From: JALZCH01 sp036400075
GTDB taxonomy: Bacteria > Acidobacteriota > Blastocatellia > Pyrinomonadales > Pyrinomonadaceae
Length of the DNA stretch: 5,081 bases
Assembly (NCBI GenBank): GCA_036400075.1
Contig: DASWLV010000106.1
Location: 1 to 5,081 of the forward strand
Direction: 5' to 3'
Below, piece by piece: positions 1 through 5,081 of this stretch. A program made the position numbers and the translations under genes. The stretch's first letter is position 1. Every line of letters starts with the position of its first letter. A model generated the notes under the pieces. The model worked only from the letters and a program-made list of their open reading frames with translations, had not been told where the DNA came from and did no database searches.

Positions 1-1432
1 TGTAATTGTAGCTTAAATTCAAAAACGAGCCGTTGACCGCTTCGCTTACATTGCCAAGCTCGGTGCTCATCATTTTCGAGCCGATCACGTAGATTTCGTT
101 CGGACCCGACAAATCTTTGTTCTCCGGTTTGGTATCACCGGCAGCTTTGCTGCGACCGATCATATCAATGTTGAGCTGCGTGACGACTTTGCTCAAATCT
201 ACGGTCGGGAATTTCGTAAAATATGCGCTTCCCAACAAGCCCTTTTCTTCGCCCGCGTGCCAGACGAAGAGAATCGAGCGCTTCGGTTTTTTCCCGGATT
301 TCGCCAGAGCTTCGGCGATTGACAGGACGGCGACCGTTCCCGAACCGTCGTCGTCCGCGCCATTGTAAAGCACGTCGTCGCGAGGTCCGTTTTTACATTT
401 CGGGGGAACGCTTTTGCCGATTCCGTCGTGGTCGTAGTGAGCACCGATGGCGACCATCTCCGCTTTCAAAGTCGGGTCGGAGCCTTCGATCATTCCGACG
501 ACGTTTTGCGTCGTAGCGGTTTCGGCTTTGGTAGCAGCATTGATGCTGATATTTTTGTTATCGCCAAAGGCAAATGCAGTCATTGCTTGCGGATTTTCAA
601 TCGGATTGGCGGTTTCGCCTCCAAACAAAGCGCTGCCGACGGTGCGCGAGACGAGAAGAACGGGCAACTGATTTTGTTGCCTGTTTCCCGCTGCGCCTCC
701 TTCGGTGTGCAAGCCTTCGATCTGCATTCCGGGACCTTCAGACATACCTTCTTTGAGTCTTGCCCAAAAATCCTGCACTTCGGGCGAAGCGACGAAAATA
801 ATGCCCGCCGCGCCTTTTTGCCGGGCGTAAAACACCGGATCAGCCCATTCCGTGCCTCTCGCTTCCTGTTTCAAATCTGCCTGCGTGACGCCTTGCGGCA
901 AAACTCGTAAAGACTCGTTTCTAGGCATTCCAATTAATTGGACGACGACAATTTTGCCCGCTACATCAACGCCTGAATAAGCGTCAATGTTTTTTGATTT
1001 GACCATCCAGCCGTTGCCGACGAAAACGAGCGGTTTGCTTAACACGCCGTTTGTCGTTCCAGCCATGCGGAAAAAATCTTCGGCGTACGCGAATTTCTTT
1101 CCGCCGATTTCCATTGCCGCAGCAGCGGTGTCAATCGCGTCGCGCCGCATTTTCATTGTTTGAAAATAAGTCCCGTTATCCCCGGCGGGTTTGACGCCCC
1201 AGCTTTTCAAATTGTCGGCGATAAATTTCGCCGCCATATCCAAACCTTTCGACGGCGTATTACGACCTTCCAATTCGTCGGAGGCGATATAATACAAATA
1301 TTTTTTAAGCTGCGCCTGTGTGATTCCTCCAGCCGCTTTGGTTGAGTTTGAAGAAGCTTTGCTCGGCATCTGTGCCAAACCGCTAACTGCAAACGACAGA
1401 GTTAAAACTAAAACGAGTAATGTTTTCTTCAT
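1..1432 (-). CDS. Secreted M28-family zinc metallopeptidase with PA domain (3' end outside window)
   Basis: Open for 477 codons from the ATG at 1432 to the window edge with no stop, so the C-terminus is missing. Seen: an N-terminal signal peptide (MKK, a hydrophobic stretch at residues 5-17, likely cleavage after GLA at residue 20); an M28-type N-terminal region at about 40-85 (ASDELEGRNTPSKG); a protease-associated (PA) domain at about 130-290 (VAGKIVVVQL, GAAGIIFVAS); then the catalytic domain. Metal and catalytic residues by family comparison are H332 (GAHYDHDG), D361 (ADDDGSG), E395 as general base and E396 as ligand (HAGEEKGLLGS), and D423 (NIDMIG). The last family ligand, a C-terminal His, would lie outside the window. 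M28 enzymes are typically di-zinc aminopeptidases or carboxypeptidases; the exact substrate cannot be read here. It probably acts in the periplasm or outside the cell. It starts 83 bases after lpxI behind a good Shine-Dalgarno, so it may be transcribed separately. Confidence 0.93.
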   Translation of the reverse strand, partial: MKKTLLVLVLTLSFAVSGLAQMPSKASSNSTKAAGGITQAQLKKYLYYIASDELEGRNTPSKGLDMAAKFIADNLKSWGVKPAGDNGTYFQTMKMRRDAIDTAAAAMEIGGKKFAYAEDFFRMAGTTNGVLSKPLVFVGNGWMVKSKNIDAYSGVDVAGKIVVVQLIGMPRNESLRVLPQGVTQADLKQEARGTEWADPVFYARQKGAAGIIFVASPEVQDFWARLKEGMSEGPGMQIEGLHTEGGAAGNRQQNQLPVLLVSRTVGSALFGGETANPIENPQAMTAFAFGDNKNISINAATKAETATTQNVVGMIEGSDPTLKAEMVAIGAHYDHDGIGKSVPPKCKNGPRDDVLYNGADDDGSGTVAVLSIAEALAKSGKKPKRSILFVWHAGEEKGLLGSAYFTKFPTVDLSKVVTQLNIDMIGRSKAAGDTKPENKDLSGPNEIYVIGSKMMSTELGNVSEAVNGSFLNLSYNY

Positions 1433-1436
1433 TTGT

Positions 1437-1441
1437 TCCTT
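1437..1441 (-). promoter_or_regulatory. Ribosome binding site of the M28 peptidase gene
   Basis: AAGGA lies four bases upstream of the ATG at 1432. It supports this start, which also gives a complete signal peptide. The three lpx/fab genes upstream lack such a motif. Confidence 0.75.
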
Positions 1442-1477
1442 AGAATTTTTATCAGAATTTTTTAAGAAGTATGACTT

Positions 1478-1500
1478 ATCAACCGTAATTTTACGTTGAT
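1478..1500. other. Small imperfect palindrome between lpxI and the peptidase gene
   Basis: Arms ATCAACCGTAA and TTACGTTGAT on the plus strand pair over ten bases with one bulged base and a very short centre. No run of T follows on either strand, so it is not a convincing intrinsic terminator. It could be a weak stem-loop after lpxI or a protein-binding dyad in front of the peptidase gene. The remaining bases of this 83-base spacer are AT-rich. A TTGATA at 1482-1477 on the minus strand resembles a -35 box, but no matching -10 box at standard spacing is convincing. Confidence 0.35.
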
Positions 1501-1515
1501 TCGATAAATCCGGTT

Positions 1516-2319
1516 TCAAATTATTACTCCGATGATTGAAATCCGATGTTTGTCTGCCATTGAAATCATTTCTTCACGGTCGAAAACCAGAGTTTTCCCC
1601 GCTGTCACGCACAAACAGGATGCGCCCGCCGCAATCATCGTTTCAATGGTGGGAACGCCAACAACGGGAACGTCAAAACGCATATCCTGATTCGGTTTGG
1701 CGACTTTAACGACAGTCAGTTTGCCTCGCGCCAATTCTCCGGCGCGTTTGATTACGGCATCAGTACCTTCCATCGCTTCGATGGCGACGCACGCCTGCGC
1801 GCGGACGACGATTGTTTGCCCCAAATCGAGCCGGGCGATTTCCTGCCCAATTTTTAAACCGTATTCAATGTTTCGCTGCTCTTGCGCGTCGGGCTTTCTT
1901 TTAGTCAAAACACCTTCGGGCGCGAGCTGTTCCTGAATGAAATAAGTCGAATCAATCAATTCGATGCCGTCTTTAGCCAATTCGGCGGCGACAGCGCCGA
2001 TTAACGAATCCGTGTTGCGCTGTTTTAAAGAAAACAACATCTTGAGCATTCGCAAATCGGGCAGCGCGCCGGAAAAAATCTGGACGTGCTTGACTTGTCC
2101 AGCCATTATCGCTTTCGTCACGCCTTCGCGCCGGAAAAACGAAATCATTTTTCCCAATTGACCGATTGAAACCCAAATCAGCTTATCCGCAACTTTTTCT
2201 ATTTCCTTGTCGGTTTCTTCTTTGATTGCAACTACCGACAAAGATACGCCTGCGCGCCGCGCACCTTGGATAACTAAAAAGGGAAATTCTCCGTTTCCCG
2301 CAATCAATCCGTATTTCAT
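1516..2319 (-). CDS. lpxI: UDP-2,3-diacylglucosamine pyrophosphatase LpxI
   Basis: Cytoplasmic or membrane-associated enzyme of the fourth lipid A step. It hydrolyses UDP-2,3-diacylglucosamine to 2,3-diacylglucosamine 1-phosphate (lipid X) and UMP, replacing the unrelated LpxH of E. coli. The 267 residues match the family's usual length of about 270-285. Seen: the N-terminal GLIAGNGEFP at 4-13, IMAGQVKH at 71-78, and the C-terminal DUF1009-type domain with VVRAQACVAIEAMEGTDAV at 171-189 and DMRFDVPVVGVPT at 212-224. D216 in RFDVP appears to be the counterpart of the Asp whose mutation inactivates Caulobacter LpxI (recalled, not aligned). The ATG at 2319 puts the conserved GLIAGNG at the expected N-terminus, although no Shine-Dalgarno precedes it. 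It follows lpxA by 104 bases, most of which are a large inverted repeat. The stop is TGA. Confidence 0.95.
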   Translation of the reverse strand: MKYGLIAGNGEFPFLVIQGARRAGVSLSVVAIKEETDKEIEKVADKLIWVSIGQLGKMISFFRREGVTKAIMAGQVKHVQIFSGALPDLRMLKMLFSLKQRNTDSLIGAVAAELAKDGIELIDSTYFIQEQLAPEGVLTKRKPDAQEQRNIEYGLKIGQEIARLDLGQTIVVRAQACVAIEAMEGTDAVIKRAGELARGKLTVVKVAKPNQDMRFDVPVVGVPTIETMIAAGASCLCVTAGKTLVFDREEMISMADKHRISIIGVII

Positions 2320-2336
2320 TCTAAATTTACGCCGGA

Positions 2337-2425
2337 AAAATCTTTGTGTTCTCTGTGACTTCTCTGTGTTAAATCTTTTTTCACCACAGAGCGCACAGAG
2401 AAGTCACAGAGAACACAGAGATTTT
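2337..2425. repeat. CACAGAG-type long inverted repeat between lpxA and lpxI
   Basis: Two 32-base arms, 2337-2368 and 2394-2425, are reverse complements at 31 of 32 positions around a 25-base centre (2369-2393). The one mismatch pairs T2344 with G2418, so it is a wobble in plus-strand RNA and an A-C mismatch in the operon RNA. CACAGAG occurs at 2385, 2394, 2405 and 2414 (steps 9, 11, 9). Its complement occurs at 2351 and 2362, with a variant at 2342. The outer arm overlaps two bases of the lpxA stop codon (2426-2424), and the other ends 17 bases before the lpxI start. On the operon strand the hairpin is followed by TTTTT, so it could act as an attenuator. CACAGAG-rich palindromes are, as I recall, scattered repeats in many unrelated bacterial genomes. 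This is probably one copy of such a non-autonomous family. Confidence 0.92.
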
Positions 2426-3194
2426 ATTTAACGACGCCGCGTTTTGAGGATTCTATAAACTGTACAAGAAAATCAACTTCTGCCGAGTCCGCGATTTCTT
2501 CTTTGATTTTTTCCAAAGCCTGAGTGGTATTCAATTTGGCTGAAAGCAACAGGTAAAAAGCGTGTTTGAGTTTTTCGATTGTCTCTTTTTCATAGCCGCG
2601 CCGACGCATTCCAACCGAGTTTAAGCCATAACATTTGGCGTGATTTCCTTGTGAAATGGCGAACGGCAGCGCGTCTTTGACAATTACGGAATAGCCACCG
2701 ATAAACGCTTCGCGTCCGACGCGGCAGAATTGATGGACGCCCGAATATGCGCCAACCTGCGCCTTATCCTCGATTTCGACGTGACCGGCGAGCGTCGCAG
2801 CATTTGCCATAATCACGCCGTTTCCGATGCGGCAGTCGTGCGCGACGTGCGCTTGCGCCATCAGCAGGCAATCATCGCCGATTTCTGTCAAACCGCCGCC
2901 GCCCGTCGTACCTCTGTGAATTGTGACAAATTCGCGGATGTGATTTCTTTTGCCTATTTGGACGCTCGTCGGCTCGCCCGCGTATTTCAAATCCTGCGGC
3001 GCAAGACCGATTGAAACAAACGGAAAAACCTGCGTTTCGTCGCCGATTGAGGTGTCGCCGTCAACGACAATATGCGATTCAAGCCGAACTCCATTTCCGA
3101 GTTTCGCTTCGTCGCCGACGATTGAATACGCGCCGATGAAACAATTTTCCCCGATTTGCGCTCTTGAGCTTACAATTGCAGTTGGATGAATCAT
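2424..3194 (-). CDS. lpxA: Acyl-ACP--UDP-N-acetylglucosamine O-acyltransferase LpxA
   Basis: First enzyme of lipid A synthesis: it moves a (R)-3-hydroxyacyl chain from ACP to the 3-OH of UDP-GlcNAc in the cytoplasm and works as a homotrimer. The 256 residues compare with 262 in E. coli. The N-terminal 180 residues are a left-handed beta-helix of hexapeptide repeats (starting IHPTAIV, then many [IV]G-x(4) turns), and about 190-256 form the helical C-terminal part. H119 in VAHDC matches catalytic H125 of E. coli, and HQFC at 154-157 matches H160 and its neighbours. G167 falls at the E. coli G173 position, the ruler residue that admits a long (C14-type) chain, where C10 enzymes carry Met. The canonical N-terminus fixes the ATG at 3194, yet no Shine-Dalgarno is present: a heptad repeat starts three bases upstream. 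It lies between fabZ and lpxI. Confidence 0.97.
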   Translation of the reverse strand: MIHPTAIVSSRAQIGENCFIGAYSIVGDEAKLGNGVRLESHIVVDGDTSIGDETQVFPFVSIGLAPQDLKYAGEPTSVQIGKRNHIREFVTIHRGTTGGGGLTEIGDDCLLMAQAHVAHDCRIGNGVIMANAATLAGHVEIEDKAQVGAYSGVHQFCRVGREAFIGGYSVIVKDALPFAISQGNHAKCYGLNSVGMRRRGYEKETIEKLKHAFYLLLSAKLNTTQALEKIKEEIADSAEVDFLVQFIESSKRGVVK

Positions 3195-3197
3195 TCA

Positions 3198-3306
3198 AAT
3201 GCGGAATGCGGAATGCGGAATGCGGAGGGTACAGATTAATAAAAAATGAATCTTCTGATGAAAACACAAAAGTTTATTCCGCACTCCGCATTCCGCATTT
3301 CGCATT
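3198..3306. repeat. AATGCGG heptad inverted repeat filling the fabZ-lpxA spacer
   Basis: The left arm (3198-3225) is four exact tandem copies of AATGCGG. The right arm (3276-3306) is four units of its complement with small changes (ATTCCGC, ACTCCGC, ATTCCGC, ATTTCGC) plus ATT. An AT-rich centre of about 50 bases (3226-3275) separates them. The arms can pair over roughly 28 bases with a few mismatches. The right arm touches the first base of the fabZ stop complement (3306), and the left arm ends three bases before the lpxA ATG, so the element makes up nearly the whole spacer. In the operon RNA the hairpin would end almost at the lpxA start codon. No coding potential was seen in the centre. Confidence 0.9.
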
Positions 3307-3749
3307 CAAAAGGTTCGGTCGGCGATAACGGACATAATTTCGCAGTCGGCGGCGAGCTGTCCGTCAACTTTTGCTTCACCGCGCATTCTCTGGATTCTGT
3401 GACCGATTCTCAACGCCGTAACTTCTAGCGTGAGAGTGTCGCCGGGAACTACGGGACGACGAAAACGAGCTTTTTCAATTCCGCTGAAATACGGGATTTT
3501 TTTCTCGCGGTCTTCGATTTCGCGCAGGGCGAGAACCGCGCCGGCTTGCGCCAGAGCTTCGATCACCAAAACGCCGGGCATTACAGGGGCGGCGGGAAAA
3601 TGTCCGCGAAAAAAGAATTCGTTGTAAGTCACCTGCTTGATTCCGACAATTCGTTCTTTCGGAACCAGCTCGATGATTTTATCAACCAGCAGGAACGGAT
3701 AACGATGCGGCAGAAGCTGTATAATTTCGTTAATGTCGAGCGTAATCAT
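3306..3749 (-). CDS. fabZ: 3-hydroxyacyl-[acyl-carrier-protein] dehydratase FabZ
   Basis: Cytoplasmic hot-dog-fold dehydratase of type II fatty acid synthesis. It converts (R)-3-hydroxyacyl-ACP to trans-2-enoyl-ACP and so competes with LpxA for the same substrate pool, which explains its regular place beside lpxA. The 147 residues are the normal length. Seen: LLPHRYPFLLVD at 12-23, then FRGHFPAAPVMPG at 47-59 with catalytic H50, and VIEALAQAGAV at 62-72 with catalytic E64; the His-Glu spacing of 14 is that of the family. PYFSGIEKARFRRPVVPGD at 86-104 is the conserved strand and turn region. The ATG at 3749 gives a standard N-terminus, but no Shine-Dalgarno is visible in the 20 bases upstream. 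The stop is TGA, directly against the AATGCGG repeat. The gene stands 129 bases after skp. Confidence 0.97.
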   Translation of the reverse strand: MITLDINEIIQLLPHRYPFLLVDKIIELVPKERIVGIKQVTYNEFFFRGHFPAAPVMPGVLVIEALAQAGAVLALREIEDREKKIPYFSGIEKARFRRPVVPGDTLTLEVTALRIGHRIQRMRGEAKVDGQLAADCEIMSVIADRTF

Positions 3750-3784
3750 TTAATTGGGTAAAGGCGACAAAATAACAAATCAAA

Positions 3785-3801
3785 CGGTTTGAAGCAAACC
3801 G
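3785..3801. other. Small stem-loop upstream of fabZ
   Basis: CGGTTT (3785-3790) and AAACCG (3796-3801) form a perfect 6-bp stem with a 5-base loop. On the operon strand a T-rich stretch follows (TTTGATTTGTTATTTT), which looks like a weak terminator or attenuator just ahead of fabZ. The stem is short, so chance is possible. Confidence 0.35.
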
Positions 3802-3805
3802 CAAG

Positions 3806-3882
3806 GTAAAAGTAAAAAGGCAAAAGCCCGGAGTTATCTTCCGAACTTTTGCCTTTTTACTTTTTACTTTTTACTTTTTTAC
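3806..3882. repeat. GTAAAAA heptad inverted repeat, terminator-like, between skp and fabZ
   Basis: On the plus strand the right side holds tandem TTTTTAC units (3854-3860, 3861-3867, 3868-3874, then a version with one extra T at 3875-3882). The last unit contains the skp stop codon (3881-3879). An arm at 3846-3864 pairs perfectly over 19 bases with 3808-3826. Inside it an inner stem CGGA/TCCG (about 3829-3832 and 3839-3842) closes a 6-7 base loop. In the operon RNA the core is AAAAGGCAAAAG...CTTTTGCC followed by TTTTTACTTTT, which has the shape of an intrinsic terminator, though with a weak AT-rich stem. Because both flanks are A/T runs, it could act in either direction. It may lower transcription of fabZ-lpxA-lpxI relative to bamA-skp (inference). 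Confidence 0.85.
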
Positions 3883-4496
3883 TTCACGGGAGCCGCGGCG
3901 GCGGTGCCAGCCGGACGCGCGTTGTAAAACTTAATAAAGTCAGTCGTTACGGCGTCAACAGCCGCAATATCAGGAACCAGAATCATTCCGGCTTGATCTT
4001 TGCTGATGTCAATAATCGCGGTGAAGCCGTTTCTTTTTGCGTAATCTTGAAGAGCTTTGCCGATGTCCTGATAAATCGGTCCAACCAATGCAGCTTCGCG
4101 TTTTTGCACCGCTTGTTTGTAGTCTTCTACTTTGCGGTTGTACTCGATTTGCAAATTCTGACCTTCATCCATTTTCTTTTGAACTGCATCGGCACTAACG
4201 GGCGAGCCTGCTGTTCCTTGCTGTTTAACCAAATTGTTGTAATCGTTTTGAATTGTTTTCAGCCGATTTTCAATCCCGGTGATTTCCGTCCGGCGCGGGT
4301 TGAATTCGGTTTCCAACTGCTTATAAGCTGCTATGAACTTTTGAATGCCGCGTTTGTCATCGGCAAAAAGCGATGTGTCAATAATCCCGACTTTCGTAGT
4401 GGCTTGCGTTGGTGCTGCTCCGGTTTGAGCGAGCGACGGAACTGCTGCAATAGCGGCGAAAAACATCAGAGCCGCGATGAAACGAACTGTTTTCAT
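3879..4496 (-). CDS. skp: Periplasmic OMP chaperone, Skp/OmpH family
   Basis: Periplasmic chaperone that holds unfolded outer-membrane proteins on their way to the BAM complex; family members are trimers with long helical arms. The 205 residues are slightly longer than E. coli Skp. Seen: a signal peptide (MKTVRF, a hydrophobic core at 7-19, likely cleavage after SLA at 23); a strand VGIID at 36-40; a long charged helical or coiled-coil region at about 50-155 (QLETEFNPRRTEI, QIEYNRKVEDYKQ); then the return strands FTAIIDIS at 158-165 and the family-typical MILVPDIAAVDAVTTDFIKFYN at 171-192, followed by an Ala/Pro-rich tail. I chose the ATG at 4496, not an upstream in-frame TTG at 4541, because it gives a clean signal peptide and has AAGGA seven bases before it. 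It follows bamA, as in most Gram-negatives. The TAA stop sits inside the GTAAAAA repeat. Confidence 0.94.
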   Translation of the reverse strand: MKTVRFIAALMFFAAIAAVPSLAQTGAAPTQATTKVGIIDTSLFADDKRGIQKFIAAYKQLETEFNPRRTEITGIENRLKTIQNDYNNLVKQQGTAGSPVSADAVQKKMDEGQNLQIEYNRKVEDYKQAVQKREAALVGPIYQDIGKALQDYAKRNGFTAIIDISKDQAGMILVPDIAAVDAVTTDFIKFYNARPAGTAAAAPVK

Positions 4497-4503
4497 ATAT
4501 CTT

Positions 4504-4520
4504 TCCTTATTAACTCCTTT
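4504..4520 (-). promoter_or_regulatory. Ribosome binding site(s) of skp
   Basis: AAGGA at 4508-4504 lies seven bases before the skp ATG and decides that start. A second, longer match, AAAGGAG, at 4520-4514 is too far (17 bases) to serve this ATG and has no ATG of its own. It may be a standby site or chance. Confidence 0.75.
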
Positions 4521-4575
4521 TTGATTGCTGGTTGTAACCAATTGCGATTAGCGAAGTGTTCTGTATTTTGTTGAC

Positions 4576-4603
4576 GCGGAGAGCCGAAAAGTTGGCTCTC
4601 CGC
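4576..4603. other. Strong hairpin in the bamA-skp spacer
   Basis: GCGGAGAGCC (4576-4585) and GGCTCTCCGC (4594-4603) make a perfect 10-bp GC-rich stem with an 8-base loop. Eight A follow on the plus strand, so in the operon RNA the U-run comes before the stem and not after it. That is not an intrinsic terminator for bamA. It may be a processing or stability element protecting the bamA 3' end. The rest of this 132-base spacer shows only the skp ribosome binding site and a short dyad TGGTT/AACCA at 4529-4540. Confidence 0.75.
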
Positions 4604-4628
4604 AAAAAAAACTTAGACGAAACGAATC

Positions 4629-5081
4629 TTAGAACGTGCGTCCGACGCTGAAACGGAAAACGCTTTTCTTTTCCTGAAAGAACAAGCCGGGCAGATTTTC
4701 GACCGTTCCGTTGCGCGCATTCGGATTATAAGCATAAATCAGGCGAAAAGGCACGTTGACAACCGGCACCTGCACGCGCAATTCGAATCCGAGACTCGAA
4801 CGAACGTCGGTGAAGCGGTCAAAAACGCTCTGGTCAACGCGAACGACGGTGTTGGTTTGCGCTTCGCCGCGCAGGAAAACTTCGCGTAAGCCCGGCACAA
4901 GCGGAATTCCTTGAGTATTGATGCTCACGCCGTCGCGGATAAAAGCATTAAATTGCTCGCGCGTCAGGAACGTATTTTCCGAAGTCAGAATCGCGCCGCC
5001 GAAAAACGTCGGTTGAAACTGCTGACCTTGGGGGGTGTTCAAAAACAATCCGGTTAAAGAGTTAAAGCCCAAAAACGGCTG
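4629..5081 (-). CDS. bamA: Outer-membrane assembly protein BamA, C-terminal part
   Basis: BamA is the outer-membrane beta-barrel that inserts other barrels. Only the last 150 codons are present; the reading frame is open to the window edge, so the POTRA domains and most of the barrel are outside. Seen: alternating amphipathic strands near the end (SSLGFELRVQVPVVNVPFRLIYAYNP) and a final strand VFRFSVGRTF ending in Phe, the usual barrel signature recognised by the BAM machinery. The pattern of a penultimate strand with VPFRL.YAYNPN and then F.FS.GRTF matches BamA ends. The adjoining skp gene fits. A TTG at 5072 is in frame but is an internal Leu and not a start. A related Omp85/TamA-type barrel cannot be fully excluded from this fragment alone. 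Confidence 0.85.
   Translation of the reverse strand, partial: QPFLGFNSLTGLFLNTPQGQQFQPTFFGGAILTSENTFLTREQFNAFIRDGVSINTQGIPLVPGLREVFLRGEAQTNTVVRVDQSVFDRFTDVRSSLGFELRVQVPVVNVPFRLIYAYNPNARNGTVENLPGLFFQEKKSVFRFSVGRTF

Noticed and set aside
428..910. Plus-strand open frame (160 codons) opposite the peptidase gene
   Set aside because: The minus-strand frame carries complete M28 metal-binding motifs; the plus-strand product shows no recognisable domain and has biased Arg/Ser/Phe content typical of an antisense frame.
1433..1515. Sigma-70-like promoter for the peptidase gene
   Set aside because: TTGATA is present, but no good -10 box lies 16-18 bases downstream; the region is simply AT-rich, so I did not annotate a promoter.
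2369..2393. Possible small gene or transposase remnant in the centre of the CACAGAG palindrome
   Set aside because: The centre is only 25 bases and has no coding capacity; nothing in the window resembles a transposase.
3198..3306. CRISPR-like array
   Set aside because: The repeats are contiguous 7-mers with no spacers between them and are arranged as inverted arms, so this is a palindromic short-word repeat.
4497..4541. Upstream TTG start for skp, adding 15 residues
   Set aside because: The extension puts charged and polar residues before an otherwise perfect signal peptide, and the AAGGA motif is spaced for the ATG at 4496.
3849..4574. Long plus-strand open frame (241 codons) opposite skp
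   Set aside because: It is antisense to a well-supported Skp gene, has no family resemblance, is rich in Cys, Phe and Asn as expected for a shadow frame, and begins within the heptad repeat.

Overview
The window reads as chromosomal DNA of a Gram-negative, lipid A-making bacterium. All six genes lie on the minus strand, in transcription order bamA (only its 3' end, 5081-4629), skp/ompH (4496-3879), fabZ (3749-3306), lpxA (3194-2424), lpxI (2319-1516) and a secreted M28-family zinc peptidase (1432 to beyond position 1, C-terminus cut off). The bamA-skp-fabZ-lpxA order is the widely conserved outer-membrane biogenesis cluster. The use of LpxI (not LpxH), the form of the BamA C-terminus and the mid-range base composition suggest Acidobacteriota, perhaps class Blastocatellia. 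That placement is from memory of family resemblance and is inference only.

How the genes work together: BamA folds beta-barrel proteins into the outer membrane, and Skp/OmpH chaperones those proteins across the periplasm. FabZ dehydrates beta-hydroxyacyl-ACP and so competes with LpxA for the hydroxyacyl-ACP that LpxA puts on UDP-GlcNAc. LpxI later cleaves UDP-2,3-diacylglucosamine to lipid X. LpxC, LpxD and LpxB are not in the window; lpxD is missing from its common place between skp and fabZ, and no lpxB follows lpxA or lpxI. The M28 peptidase has its own Shine-Dalgarno sequence after an 83-base gap and is probably only a neighbour.

The most unusual content is in the spacers. The three spacers after skp, fabZ and lpxA each hold a long inverted repeat built from a different short repeated word: GTAAAAA at 3806-3882, AATGCGG at 3198-3306 and CACAGAG at 2337-2425. 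In all three, the arm nearer the upstream gene runs into that gene's stop codon. The three genes following these repeats (fabZ, lpxA, lpxI) have no recognisable Shine-Dalgarno sequence, while the two genes not preceded by one (skp, M28) have clear AAGGA motifs. A separate 10-bp hairpin lies between bamA and skp and a small palindrome lies after lpxI. No gap between genes exceeds about 135 bases. I saw no tRNA, rRNA, CRISPR array, insertion-sequence transposase or convincing plus-strand gene.
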